Origin: Marinilongibacter aquaticus
GTDB lineage: Bacteria > Bacteroidota > Bacteroidia > Cytophagales > Spirosomataceae
Length of the DNA: 64,000 bases
Reading direction: 5' to 3'
NCBI RefSeq assembly: GCF_020149935.1
Contig: NZ_CP083757.1
Span: 682,001-746,000, forward strand
The notes under the pieces are model-generated. The model was not told the origin of the DNA, did no database searches, and saw only the letters and a list, made by a program, of their open reading frames with translations. This document shows positions 53,616 through 61,101 of this stretch, in pieces. Each line of letters opens with the position of its first letter. Positions within the stretch are counted from its first letter, which is position 1. The translations under genes were made by a program, and so were the position numbers.

Positions 53616-54167
53616 ATGAATACACGAGAAAAAATCATTGTTTCGGGCGATAACCTTATTCGAAAAAGAGGATTTAATGCATTCAGTTTCAGTGATATAT
53701 CTAAAGAATTGGAGATTAAAAATGCCTCGATTCATTATCATTTCCCTTCGAAAACCTCCTTGTTGATGGCGATAATCCAGAAACATTTATTGCTTTTGGA
53801 GAAATTCAAAAGACATGTAGCCGACGAAAATTCCACTTCGAAAATGGTCAAATTCCTATCAGTCTACGCTTTGGCCAAGTCGGGCGGCAGAATAAGTATT
53901 CTCGGTTCTTTGGCCAACGATTACCTCACTTTTGGCTTGGAAGTGCAAACCGAATTGAAACTCTTGACCGACAACACCCTCAATTGGCTGATCGGCACAT
54001 TGAAAGAAGGTAAAAAGGAAGGCCTTTTTCAGTACAAATTGGACGACCGCACTCAGGCCCTCACGATCATCACCAAAATATTGGGTGCCGAGCAATTGTC
54101 TCGCATCACTTTTCCCCACGATTTCCAAGAAATCAAAGAAAACATCATTCAAGAATTAATGGCATAG
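53616..54167 (+). CDS. TetR family transcriptional regulator
   Basis: 183 residues. N-terminal TetR helix-turn-helix: FSFSDISKELEIKNASIHYHF (24-44, split across the recognition helix) followed by PSKTSLLMAI. The C-terminal helical ligand domain is not assignable. The palindrome 16 bases upstream is a likely binding site. fabF follows after four bases, so the pair is surely one transcript and fatty-acid metabolism may be sensed. Confidence 0.9.
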   Translation: MNTREKIIVSGDNLIRKRGFNAFSFSDISKELEIKNASIHYHFPSKTSLLMAIIQKHLLLLEKFKRHVADENSTSKMVKFLSVYALAKSGGRISILGSLANDYLTFGLEVQTELKLLTDNTLNWLIGTLKEGKKEGLFQYKLDDRTQALTIITKILGAEQLSRITFPHDFQEIKENIIQELMA

Positions 54168-54171
54168 CAAT

Positions 54172-55422
54172 ATGAAAAGAGTAGTTATTACCGGACTCGG
54201 TGCTTTGACACCCATCGGAAACGATACAAAAACGTATTGGGACAATTTGCTGGATGGCGTATCGGGAGCCCACGAAATCACGCATTTCGATACCGAGCAT
54301 TTCAAAACAAAATTTGCCTGTGAAATAAAGGGTTTTGATCCTTTGGACCACTTCGACCGAAAGGAAGCCCGAAAACTCGACCAATTCAACCAATACGGTT
54401 TGGTCGCTGCCGAAGAAGCTATTCAGGATGCCGAACTGGACTTCTCCAAAATGGACAGGTATAGAATGGGTGTAATTTTTGCCAGCGGAATCGGAGGTTT
54501 TGAGACCTTCGAAAACGAGGTCGTCAATTTTGTGAAAAGCGATTTCAACCCACGGTTCAACCCGTTTTTTATTACCAAAATCATCTCCAATGGTCTATCG
54601 GGCAGCCTGTCCATCAAACACGGCCTTCACGGCATAAACTACTGCCCCGTTTCGGCTTGTGCCTCTTCTACGCAAAGCATCATTCAGGCTTTCAATTATA
54701 TCCGATTGGGCAAAGCCGATTTGATTGTCGCGGGCGGTGCCGAGGCTCCGATTACTCAGGCGTCGATCGGCGGTTTCAACGCCATGAAAGCCATGAGCAC
54801 AGACAACGACCACTATTCTTCGGCTTCACGCCCTTTCGACAAAGCAAGAGACGGCTTTGTGGTAGGTGAAGGAGCTGGAGCCCTCATTGTAGAGAGCCTG
54901 GATTCTGCTTGGAAACGTGGAGCCAAAATCTACGCGGAGATTGTAGGAGGTGGTGAATTCTCCGATGCCTACCACATTACGGGTACGCATCCTGAAGGTT
55001 TGGGAGCATACTTGGCCATGAAAAGCGGTATGGAAGAGGCCCAAATCGAACCGCAAGACATTGACTATATCAATGCCCACGCCACATCAACCGGACTGGG
55101 CGATTTATCCGAAACCAAAGCCATTGAAAAGCTTTTCGATGGCCATTTGCACAATTTGCAGATCAATGCCACCAAGTCCATGACGGGGCATTTGCTTGGA
55201 GCAACCGGAGCAATTGAGGCTATTGCCACTTGCCTGAGCGTACAAAACAACTGGATTCCGCCCACCATCAACACCCAAGAAGTGGATGAACAGATTTCTA
55301 AATCTTTGAATCTTTCACTGCGTAGCAAAACGGAAAAAGACGTGCAGTATGCCATAAGCAACAGCTTTGGCTTTGGCGGACATTGTGCGGCTTTGGTGCT
55401 CAAAAAATTCAGTGCAAACTGA
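54172..55422 (+). CDS. fabF: Beta-ketoacyl-ACP synthase II-type enzyme
   Basis: 416 residues of the KAS II thiolase fold: condensation of malonyl-ACP with an acyl chain in fatty-acid synthesis. Catalytic Cys163 in PVSACASST and two His in NAHATSTGLGD and SMTGHLLGATG; the closing NSFGFGGHCAALVL is typical. Most bacteria keep fabF next to acpP; here it stands alone behind a TetR regulator, so it may be a second copy serving a specialised lipid. Whether it is the main FabF cannot be told from this window. Confidence 0.9.
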   Translation: MKRVVITGLGALTPIGNDTKTYWDNLLDGVSGAHEITHFDTEHFKTKFACEIKGFDPLDHFDRKEARKLDQFNQYGLVAAEEAIQDAELDFSKMDRYRMGVIFASGIGGFETFENEVVNFVKSDFNPRFNPFFITKIISNGLSGSLSIKHGLHGINYCPVSACASSTQSIIQAFNYIRLGKADLIVAGGAEAPITQASIGGFNAMKAMSTDNDHYSSASRPFDKARDGFVVGEGAGALIVESLDSAWKRGAKIYAEIVGGGEFSDAYHITGTHPEGLGAYLAMKSGMEEAQIEPQDIDYINAHATSTGLGDLSETKAIEKLFDGHLHNLQINATKSMTGHLLGATGAIEAIATCLSVQNNWIPPTINTQEVDEQISKSLNLSLRSKTEKDVQYAISNSFGFGGHCAALVLKKFSAN

Positions 55423-55523
55423 ATCATTGCCGAAAACGTAAATCAGATCGAAAGCCCCATTTCTCAGGAATGCATTCCACAGGGCTGATATACTAAACCT
55501 TGTTCATCTCTAAAGCAAAACCA

Positions 55524-56009
55524 ATGAAAAACGCTGTAAAACTGATCGAATACAACATTTGGGCAAACCAAAAAATAATGAATCAGGCCTATGAGCTTAC
55601 AGATTCGGCCTTTGTGCAGGCTATCGGTGGAAGTTTTCCTTCTGTGCAAGAAACCTTGCAGCACCTGCTGCAGTCCGATTGGATTTGGCTGCACCGCTGG
55701 AAAGGCTTTCCGATTGTCGATGTACCCAAAAATTGGGATACAAGTACTGCCCATTCCTTGCAATCCATATGGCAGCCGATTCAAGAGCAAACCAAAGAAG
55801 AAGTACAAACTTTGGCGGAAAAAGAGAGTCTTGAAATTGCATTTACAAGCCGTAAAGGAGATTCCTTTCAATTGCCTTTTGCCGATTCCATCGTGCATGT
55901 GGTCAATCACGGAACCTATCATCGCGGACAAGTGGTGAACATGTTGAAAATTTTGGGCAAAGAACCCGTCTCTACCGATTACTTCCTTTTTTCAACGCAA
56001 AAACAATAG
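55524..56009 (+). CDS. DinB family protein
   Basis: 161 residues from ATG 55524 (a TTG at 55500 is upstream but unlikely). Four-helix bundle of the DinB/YfiT superfamily: YNIWANQKIM, then LQHLLQSDWIWLHR and the metal-binding VNHGTYHRGQVVNML with paired His. Family members are metal-dependent and often transfer thiols or modify small molecules; the activity here is unknown. Confidence 0.85.
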   Translation: MKNAVKLIEYNIWANQKIMNQAYELTDSAFVQAIGGSFPSVQETLQHLLQSDWIWLHRWKGFPIVDVPKNWDTSTAHSLQSIWQPIQEQTKEEVQTLAEKESLEIAFTSRKGDSFQLPFADSIVHVVNHGTYHRGQVVNMLKILGKEPVSTDYFLFSTQKQ

Positions 56010-56059
56010 GTCGGAACCCGAAATCTTTCCGTATTTTCGGAAACAAAAGCCAAATTCCT

Positions 56060-57046
56060 ATGTTGCCAGAAAACAAAAAAGGGCTTGTAAAAAAGGCCCT
56101 TCAAAGTACTTTTGGTGTGAGCGATTTCGACAAAATCGAAAAAATTACCACAGGACTTTCGGGTGCGTTGGTCTTCAGAATGGAAGTGAAAGCGAAAGCC
56201 TACCTTTTGCGTATAATTATGCGAACGGACGCTATGGGCAATCCCGCGAAACACTTTCAGTATATGGAAGATGCGGCAAAAGCGGGTATCGCACCGAAAC
56301 TCTGGTATGCGGATGTAGAAGATCGCCTTTCGATTACGGATTTCATTGAAGCACAGCCCTTTCCGGTTGAAGAGGCCAAGAAAAAAATGCCGGAGTTGAT
56401 ACGGAAACTGCATCAATTGCGAGCCTTTCATAAGGTGATGGACATTTTCCAAATGGCCCGCATGTACTTGCAGAAAGTCGAACAAAGGACATTGCTTCCG
56501 CAAAATGAATTCAATGCCATCTTACAGGCTTTCGAAAAAATTGAGCGAGTTTATCCTGTAAATGAAGAGGTTTTGGTGAGCTGTCACAATGACCTGAAAC
56601 CCGAAAATATTGTATATGATGGCCTAAAGCCTTGGATTGTCGATTGGGAAGCTTCCTTTTTAAATTTTGGCCTTGCTGACCTTTCGATTGTCGCCAATTT
56701 TGTCGTTCAAGATGAAAAGGAAGAAAGGGCGTTTTTGGAAGATTATTTCGATAGACCAATAAACGAATACGATTCGGCCCGATTCTTTCTGATCAATCAA
56801 GTCTTGCACATCAATTATTGCTGTGTTTTCCTTTCCATTCTATCTTCCACAGGCCAAGAGCTGGATTTGAAAAACTTGCCCAATCGCAGTTTTAGAGCCT
56901 TCCATAGCCAGATGTGGAATGGGCAAATCAGCCTTGCTGAAAACCAAAATCGATTGGAATACGCTTTACTTCACAAGGTGAAATTGGAGCAAAACATGTG
57001 TTCCGTACGCTTCGCTCAGGCCTTGGAAACACTATCCAATGGATAA
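56060..57046 (+). CDS. Aminoglycoside-phosphotransferase-fold kinase
   Basis: 328 residues. N-lobe with VFRMEVKAKAYLLRI (the ATP-site Lys is not obvious) and C-lobe with the Brenner motif SCHNDLKPENIVYDG followed by WIVDWEAS, supplying the catalytic Asp and metal ligand. The family phosphorylates choline, ethanolamine, methylthioribose and others, so no resistance role should be inferred. It is followed 77 bases later by a second APH-family gene that codes for a protein of exactly the same length. Confidence 0.82.
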   Translation: MLPENKKGLVKKALQSTFGVSDFDKIEKITTGLSGALVFRMEVKAKAYLLRIIMRTDAMGNPAKHFQYMEDAAKAGIAPKLWYADVEDRLSITDFIEAQPFPVEEAKKKMPELIRKLHQLRAFHKVMDIFQMARMYLQKVEQRTLLPQNEFNAILQAFEKIERVYPVNEEVLVSCHNDLKPENIVYDGLKPWIVDWEASFLNFGLADLSIVANFVVQDEKEERAFLEDYFDRPINEYDSARFFLINQVLHINYCCVFLSILSSTGQELDLKNLPNRSFRAFHSQMWNGQISLAENQNRLEYALLHKVKLEQNMCSVRFAQALETLSNG

Positions 57047-57123
57047 AATCGCCATCTAAACTGAACTTAAGTGCAATGTTGGCGGTTAGCATTCCTGCTT
57101 CTCTACTCGAAAACCTGTTGAAA

Positions 57124-58110
57124 ATGACAATTGCACCTGCTCTCAGTTCCATTCTCTCTGCCCAATACCTTGCCGATTTAGTGGCCGAAAAATACGCATT
57201 GGAAGGCAAGGTTGTCTGTACGATGCTGAAAACGGGCGTAAATCACAGTTATGCCGTGCATACGGAAAAGGAGAAATTCGTTTTTCGTGTCTATTGCCGA
57301 AATTGGAGAAGCGAGCAAGAAGTGGGCGAAGAAATCAAACATTTGAATGCTTTGGCAAAAGGGGGCATTCGGGTTTCCACGCCTGTCAAAGACAAAAATG
57401 AAAACTATATTCAGCGTATTCAAGCGATAGAAGGCCAAAGAATGGCCGTGCTTTTTTCATTCGCTAGAGGGAATTCTATCAAAAATCCATCAGTGGAAAT
57501 ATGCCAGAATCTAGGTGCCGAAATTGGCAAAATGCATCAGTTTGTCGAGCACAAAAGTTTGAACCGGAAAACATATTCTGCCCACACTTTGGTGACCTGG
57601 GCCTATGAAATGACCAAAGGGTATTTCGGCGACTCGTCCCAAGAAATGCTCTATTTCGAACGAGCCAATACCAAAATTTCTGAAGCTTTCGCTTCTGCCG
57701 ATTCACATCAGTTGCGGTCGGGCATTGTGCATCTCGACCTTTGGCATGAAAACATGAAAGTCGATGAAAACGGGGAAATTACTTTGTTCGATTTCGACAA
57801 TTGCGGCAATGGTTATCTCTTCCTCGATTTGTCATATGCCCTTATGTTGCTCTTTAAAAATGAGCCCGATTTTGAGCAATTTGAAAAGAAAAAGGAGGCC
57901 CTTTTAGCCGCCTATGGGCAATCGAGTACTTTGTCGGATGCAGAAATACGGCTTATTCCCTATGGCGGACTGGCCATTTGGCTGCATTATACCGGCATAC
58001 ATGTGCAGCGGTTCGACGACTTCTCCAATCAATTTTTCAGTGCCGAATTTTTGAAATTTTGGATTCAGATTGTAGACCGTTGGATGAAATACAATGGGGT
58101 GGATATTTGA
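57124..58110 (+). CDS. Aminoglycoside-phosphotransferase-fold kinase, second copy
   Basis: 328 residues from ATG 57124; an upstream GTG at 56998 would overlap the previous gene. N-lobe with NHSYAVHTEKEKFVFRVYC; C-lobe with GIVHLDLWHENMKVD (His-x-Asp, then Asn) and ITLFDFDNCG for the metal Asp. This resembles the SrkA/thiamine-kinase-like branch more than the gene before it. Its sequence similarity to the first copy is low by eye, so they are ancient relatives at best. It converges on the TonB receptor gene. Confidence 0.82.
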   Translation: MTIAPALSSILSAQYLADLVAEKYALEGKVVCTMLKTGVNHSYAVHTEKEKFVFRVYCRNWRSEQEVGEEIKHLNALAKGGIRVSTPVKDKNENYIQRIQAIEGQRMAVLFSFARGNSIKNPSVEICQNLGAEIGKMHQFVEHKSLNRKTYSAHTLVTWAYEMTKGYFGDSSQEMLYFERANTKISEAFASADSHQLRSGIVHLDLWHENMKVDENGEITLFDFDNCGNGYLFLDLSYALMLLFKNEPDFEQFEKKKEALLAAYGQSSTLSDAEIRLIPYGGLAIWLHYTGIHVQRFDDFSNQFFSAEFLKFWIQIVDRWMKYNGVDI

Positions 58111-58126
58111 AATACCCACCCTTATC

Positions 58127-60451
58127 TTAAAACTCCCAACTCACTCTGAACGAAAGGTTTCTCCCCAATTCATCGGCAAAATAGCGTTGACGATTCAGGT
58201 AATCGCGGTACACCGTATTGAGTAAATTATCACCCGAAATGGCCAAATGCAGGTGTTTTTTACCCGTGAAAACGGTCGTTTGCAGAGCAACATGCAACAG
58301 TTGATAGGCTGCTGGCGGCGGGATAAAATCCTGCCCCTCGAGATAATGTTTTTGACGATTCACCAAATCCCATCGCACGGTGAATTGATTTTGTTGAAAG
58401 CGTTTGCCTTCTGAAAACGTAAAAGTGAGCGTATGCGAAAAGTTGTTGGGCGGCATGTAAATCAAAGGATTGTTTTGTTTGGTATCCTGCCCACGCAAAA
58501 GAGAAACCTTGCCGACATAACGCAGCCAAGCAATGGGTTCGTAGGTCAACAAGCCGTCAAATCCCACCAATCGGGCGTCGGTTTGCATGTAATCAAAAAC
58601 CGGAAAGGCTCCGCGTATAGTGAGCATCGGTTCGGGATTGGGCTGTAAAAAAATATAATCGCGAATACCGTTCACATAGGCCAGTGCTTGAATAAACAAT
58701 TTATCGTTCAAGTTGAAATCGGAAGAAAGCGTAAACTTGGTTGATTTCTCCTTTTGAATGTCTGGATTCCCAATTTCAATGCTGCTTACCCCTTGATGCA
58801 AACCAAAACTGTACAACTCATTGATGGCTGGTGGCCTTTCTGTATAGCCCAAATTGGCTTTGAAACTCCATTTCGAACTGGCTTTCCATTGTACGCCACC
58901 CGACAGGCTATTGGCCAAAAACTGCAAATTGTCGTGGATAATTCTTCTTGGCAAATCGCGAGAAATAGCCGCCACACTCATTGTGGACCAATGCACTCTC
59001 CCCCCCACTTCCATCAACCAGGCACCTTTTTCGCGTTGCACAATACCAAAGGCCGCTTCTTCCAAACTGTTGTAATCGGGAATCAAAGGCAGAATGCCCG
59101 TTTCCGGTTGATTGGTATTATCGGTAAACGCCGAAGTCAAGCCCGTTTTCAAGAAATAAAGTGTATTGAGCTCTTGATCGAATTTCAAGTCGAATTGATG
59201 ATTACTTTGGTTCAGACTCAAAGCCGGCACATCGCTTCTTACTCCACGGCGTACATCGTATTCTCTGCGGTGATCGAGTTGGGCCGCATATTGCAGCTCA
59301 AGTTTTCTTTCTCTCGAAAACCTATGCTGCGTACTCACTTTCAACAACTGATGATTAACCCTTTGCTTGGGCGAATCTATACCATAAGAAAACTTGTCTT
59401 CCGTGAAAAAAGGCACGTCCCGCGTAAAACTCTGCTCCAAATCGGTCAAATTGCCAATGTGCGATCCACGCAGAATTCCGATTTCAGAATTGAAAGTACT
59501 GAAATAAACCTGCTTGGGCCACAGCTTTGTTTTGTCCAATTCTACCAACAGTGAAGCGTCAACTTCTTGATTCCCCGTATTGTTCAGAAAATAATTTGGG
59601 CTGCTGCGGTCTCCAATTTTCTTTCCAGTACCCGTGAGTCGCCAGGCCCAATTTTCGCCTCCTTTTTCAAGGGCCAAATTCAGTGTATGTCCTCGTCCAT
59701 TGGTCTGATAAATGTAATTGGCTTTGCCGTGTAAATGCGGATCGTCTCCAATGTGCCCGGGTTCGACCAAAATAACGGCCCCCAGCGAACTCCCAGAATA
59801 TTGCAAGGCACTTACTCCTTTCAATACGGAGATGTGATTGGCCGAAAAGGCGTCGATTTCTGGAGCATGGTCATTGCCCCACTGCTGTCCGGCCTGAGCC
59901 ACGCCGTTGTTCAACATGGCCACGCGGTTTCCCGACATGCCGTGTACGATCGGCTTCGACACGCCCGCCCCTGTACGCAACACAGAGACGCCCGTGATTT
60001 CCTGGATAATATCCGCCAGATTTTGATTGCTTTTATTCTGGATAAGGTCTTGATCGACAGTGCCGCTGTTTTCCAAGCTTTGGTCTTCGTATTTACCGTG
60101 CACTTTCACTTCGTTCATGAGTTCCTCATGGTGGTGCATGCGAACAGTAAAGCTGGTATCTTTTTTGATTTCGAGATAAAACTGAAGAGGCTCACAACTC
60201 AGGTGCGAAGCACGAATATGCGTATTTCCGGGGCACACGTCTTTAAATTCGAAGTGACCATTTTCATCGGCCATGGTGCCTTTCTGCCCATTTTCCAAAA
60301 ACAAACTGGCAAACGGCAAAGGTGCGTTTGTGGCTTCATCGATAACCTGCCCCTGTATACGCAGAACACAATTTTGCCCGTTCACAAATGTAACGGGCAA
60401 AAATATCAACCAAAAATGTATAAAAACAATGTTATTCTTCGATAACCACAT
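58127..60451 (-). CDS. TonB-dependent receptor, ZnuD-like
   Basis: 774 residues from ATG 60451. Signal peptide 1-25 (ends VNGQ), then a carboxypeptidase-like beta domain (about 30-105), the plug (about 110-230) and a 22-strand barrel ending in the aromatic strand GRNLSFRVSWEF. The plug stretch VHGMSGNRVAMLNNGVAQ, then QWGNDHAPEID and VLKGVSALQYSGSS resembles zinc receptor ZnuD; a His-rich MHHHEE precedes it. Zinc import is the best guess. It overlaps the lipoprotein gene at 60432 by 20 bases, and two Zur-like boxes lie before that gene. Confidence 0.87.
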   Translation of the reverse strand: MWLSKNNIVFIHFWLIFLPVTFVNGQNCVLRIQGQVIDEATNAPLPFASLFLENGQKGTMADENGHFEFKDVCPGNTHIRASHLSCEPLQFYLEIKKDTSFTVRMHHHEELMNEVKVHGKYEDQSLENSGTVDQDLIQNKSNQNLADIIQEITGVSVLRTGAGVSKPIVHGMSGNRVAMLNNGVAQAGQQWGNDHAPEIDAFSANHISVLKGVSALQYSGSSLGAVILVEPGHIGDDPHLHGKANYIYQTNGRGHTLNLALEKGGENWAWRLTGTGKKIGDRSSPNYFLNNTGNQEVDASLLVELDKTKLWPKQVYFSTFNSEIGILRGSHIGNLTDLEQSFTRDVPFFTEDKFSYGIDSPKQRVNHQLLKVSTQHRFSRERKLELQYAAQLDHRREYDVRRGVRSDVPALSLNQSNHQFDLKFDQELNTLYFLKTGLTSAFTDNTNQPETGILPLIPDYNSLEEAAFGIVQREKGAWLMEVGGRVHWSTMSVAAISRDLPRRIIHDNLQFLANSLSGGVQWKASSKWSFKANLGYTERPPAINELYSFGLHQGVSSIEIGNPDIQKEKSTKFTLSSDFNLNDKLFIQALAYVNGIRDYIFLQPNPEPMLTIRGAFPVFDYMQTDARLVGFDGLLTYEPIAWLRYVGKVSLLRGQDTKQNNPLIYMPPNNFSHTLTFTFSEGKRFQQNQFTVRWDLVNRQKHYLEGQDFIPPPAAYQLLHVALQTTVFTGKKHLHLAISGDNLLNTVYRDYLNRQRYFADELGRNLSFRVSWEF

Positions 60452-60989
60452 CAAATGTTACTTCTATATCGGTTTCACCACCTGCATTTGCAATTTCACC
60501 GTCGGACACACCTTGTCCAAATTTATCGGGTTGGTGACGCAAAGTAATCGTCAACTGTCCTGATGAAGCCGCACCGGCTGTAAATTTAGAACTCAAACCA
60601 ATTGGATTTCCGTTGTCGTCTGCATCAACGGCCACAGCAGTGGCATCCAAGCCATCAAATTTAAAGAAAAATTGATGATCTTCGCTTTCTTCTCTGATCT
60701 CGTCAGTCGTTTCTTCAGCCGGATCCTCAATTTCATTCAAAAGACGCAAAGCACCATTGTATACTGTATTGGCCTTTATCGGGCCCGAGCTCGTCAACAC
60801 AGGGGCAATTCCTCCATCACCATCGGCATCGTAGAATTTCAATTCTACAGTATCTCCCGCACCGGAATCGGGCGTAAGGGTGTAGATCAAAGTAGTAATC
60901 ACTTCTTCCTCGTTCGGAATTACGGGGTCGTCTTTTTCGCAACTGGAAAGCAGGGCCACAAAAGGCACAATCAACAAAAGTTTTTTCAT
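60432..60989 (-). CDS. Lipoprotein preceding a ZnuD-like TonB receptor
   Basis: 185 residues with lipobox VALLSSC (Cys about 17). Mature protein is acidic and beta-rich (SGAGDTVELKFYDADGDGGIAP, Asp/Glu-rich), a short relative of the Flavobacteria 'type 1 periplasmic binding fold' lipoproteins that often sit beside TonB receptors. Asp- and Glu-rich loops could bind metal. Its stop overlaps the receptor gene. The promoter region holds two identical palindromes. Confidence 0.75.
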   Translation of the reverse strand: MKKLLLIVPFVALLSSCEKDDPVIPNEEEVITTLIYTLTPDSGAGDTVELKFYDADGDGGIAPVLTSSGPIKANTVYNGALRLLNEIEDPAEETTDEIREESEDHQFFFKFDGLDATAVAVDADDNGNPIGLSSKFTAGAASSGQLTITLRHQPDKFGQGVSDGEIANAGGETDIEVTFDVVIEE

Positions 60990-61004
60990 CGTTTATCTTT
61001 TTAA

Positions 61005-61019
61005 TGCAACAATGTTGCA
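61005..61019. promoter_or_regulatory. Zur/Fur-like operator, proximal copy
   Basis: TGCAACAATGTTGCA, a perfect TGCAAC-N3-GTTGCA inverted repeat, 16 bases upstream of the lipoprotein ATG. The minus-strand -7-like AACCTTTG (one base off TAnnTTTG) overlaps its edge, so occupancy would block transcription. Confidence 0.65.
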
Positions 61020-61043
61020 AAGGTTATAAACAATCTTCAACTA

Positions 61044-61058
61044 TGCAACAATGTTGCA
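61044..61058. promoter_or_regulatory. Zur/Fur-like operator, distal copy
   Basis: The same 15 bases, TGCAACAATGTTGCA, 39 bases from the first copy, in the position of the -33 region. Two identical palindromes in front of a zinc-receptor operon fit metal-responsive repression; the regulator is not in the window. Confidence 0.65.
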
Positions 61059-61073
61059 CGCACTTTTCACAAA

Positions 61074-61095
61074 AAAACCTGCCGAAGCAGGTTTT
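61074..61095 (-). terminator. Rho-independent terminator with UUCG tetraloop
   Basis: On the minus strand AAAACCTGC-TTCG-GCAGGTTTT followed by TTT, 7 bases after the DUF2723 stop. The TTCG loop closed by C/G is exceptionally stable. Confidence 0.88.
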
Positions 61096-61101
61096 CTTGA
61101 T

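Noticed and set aside
56060-58110. Aminoglycoside resistance by the APH-fold kinases
   Set aside because: The APH fold is used for many metabolic kinases; nothing in the sequence points to antibiotic substrates.
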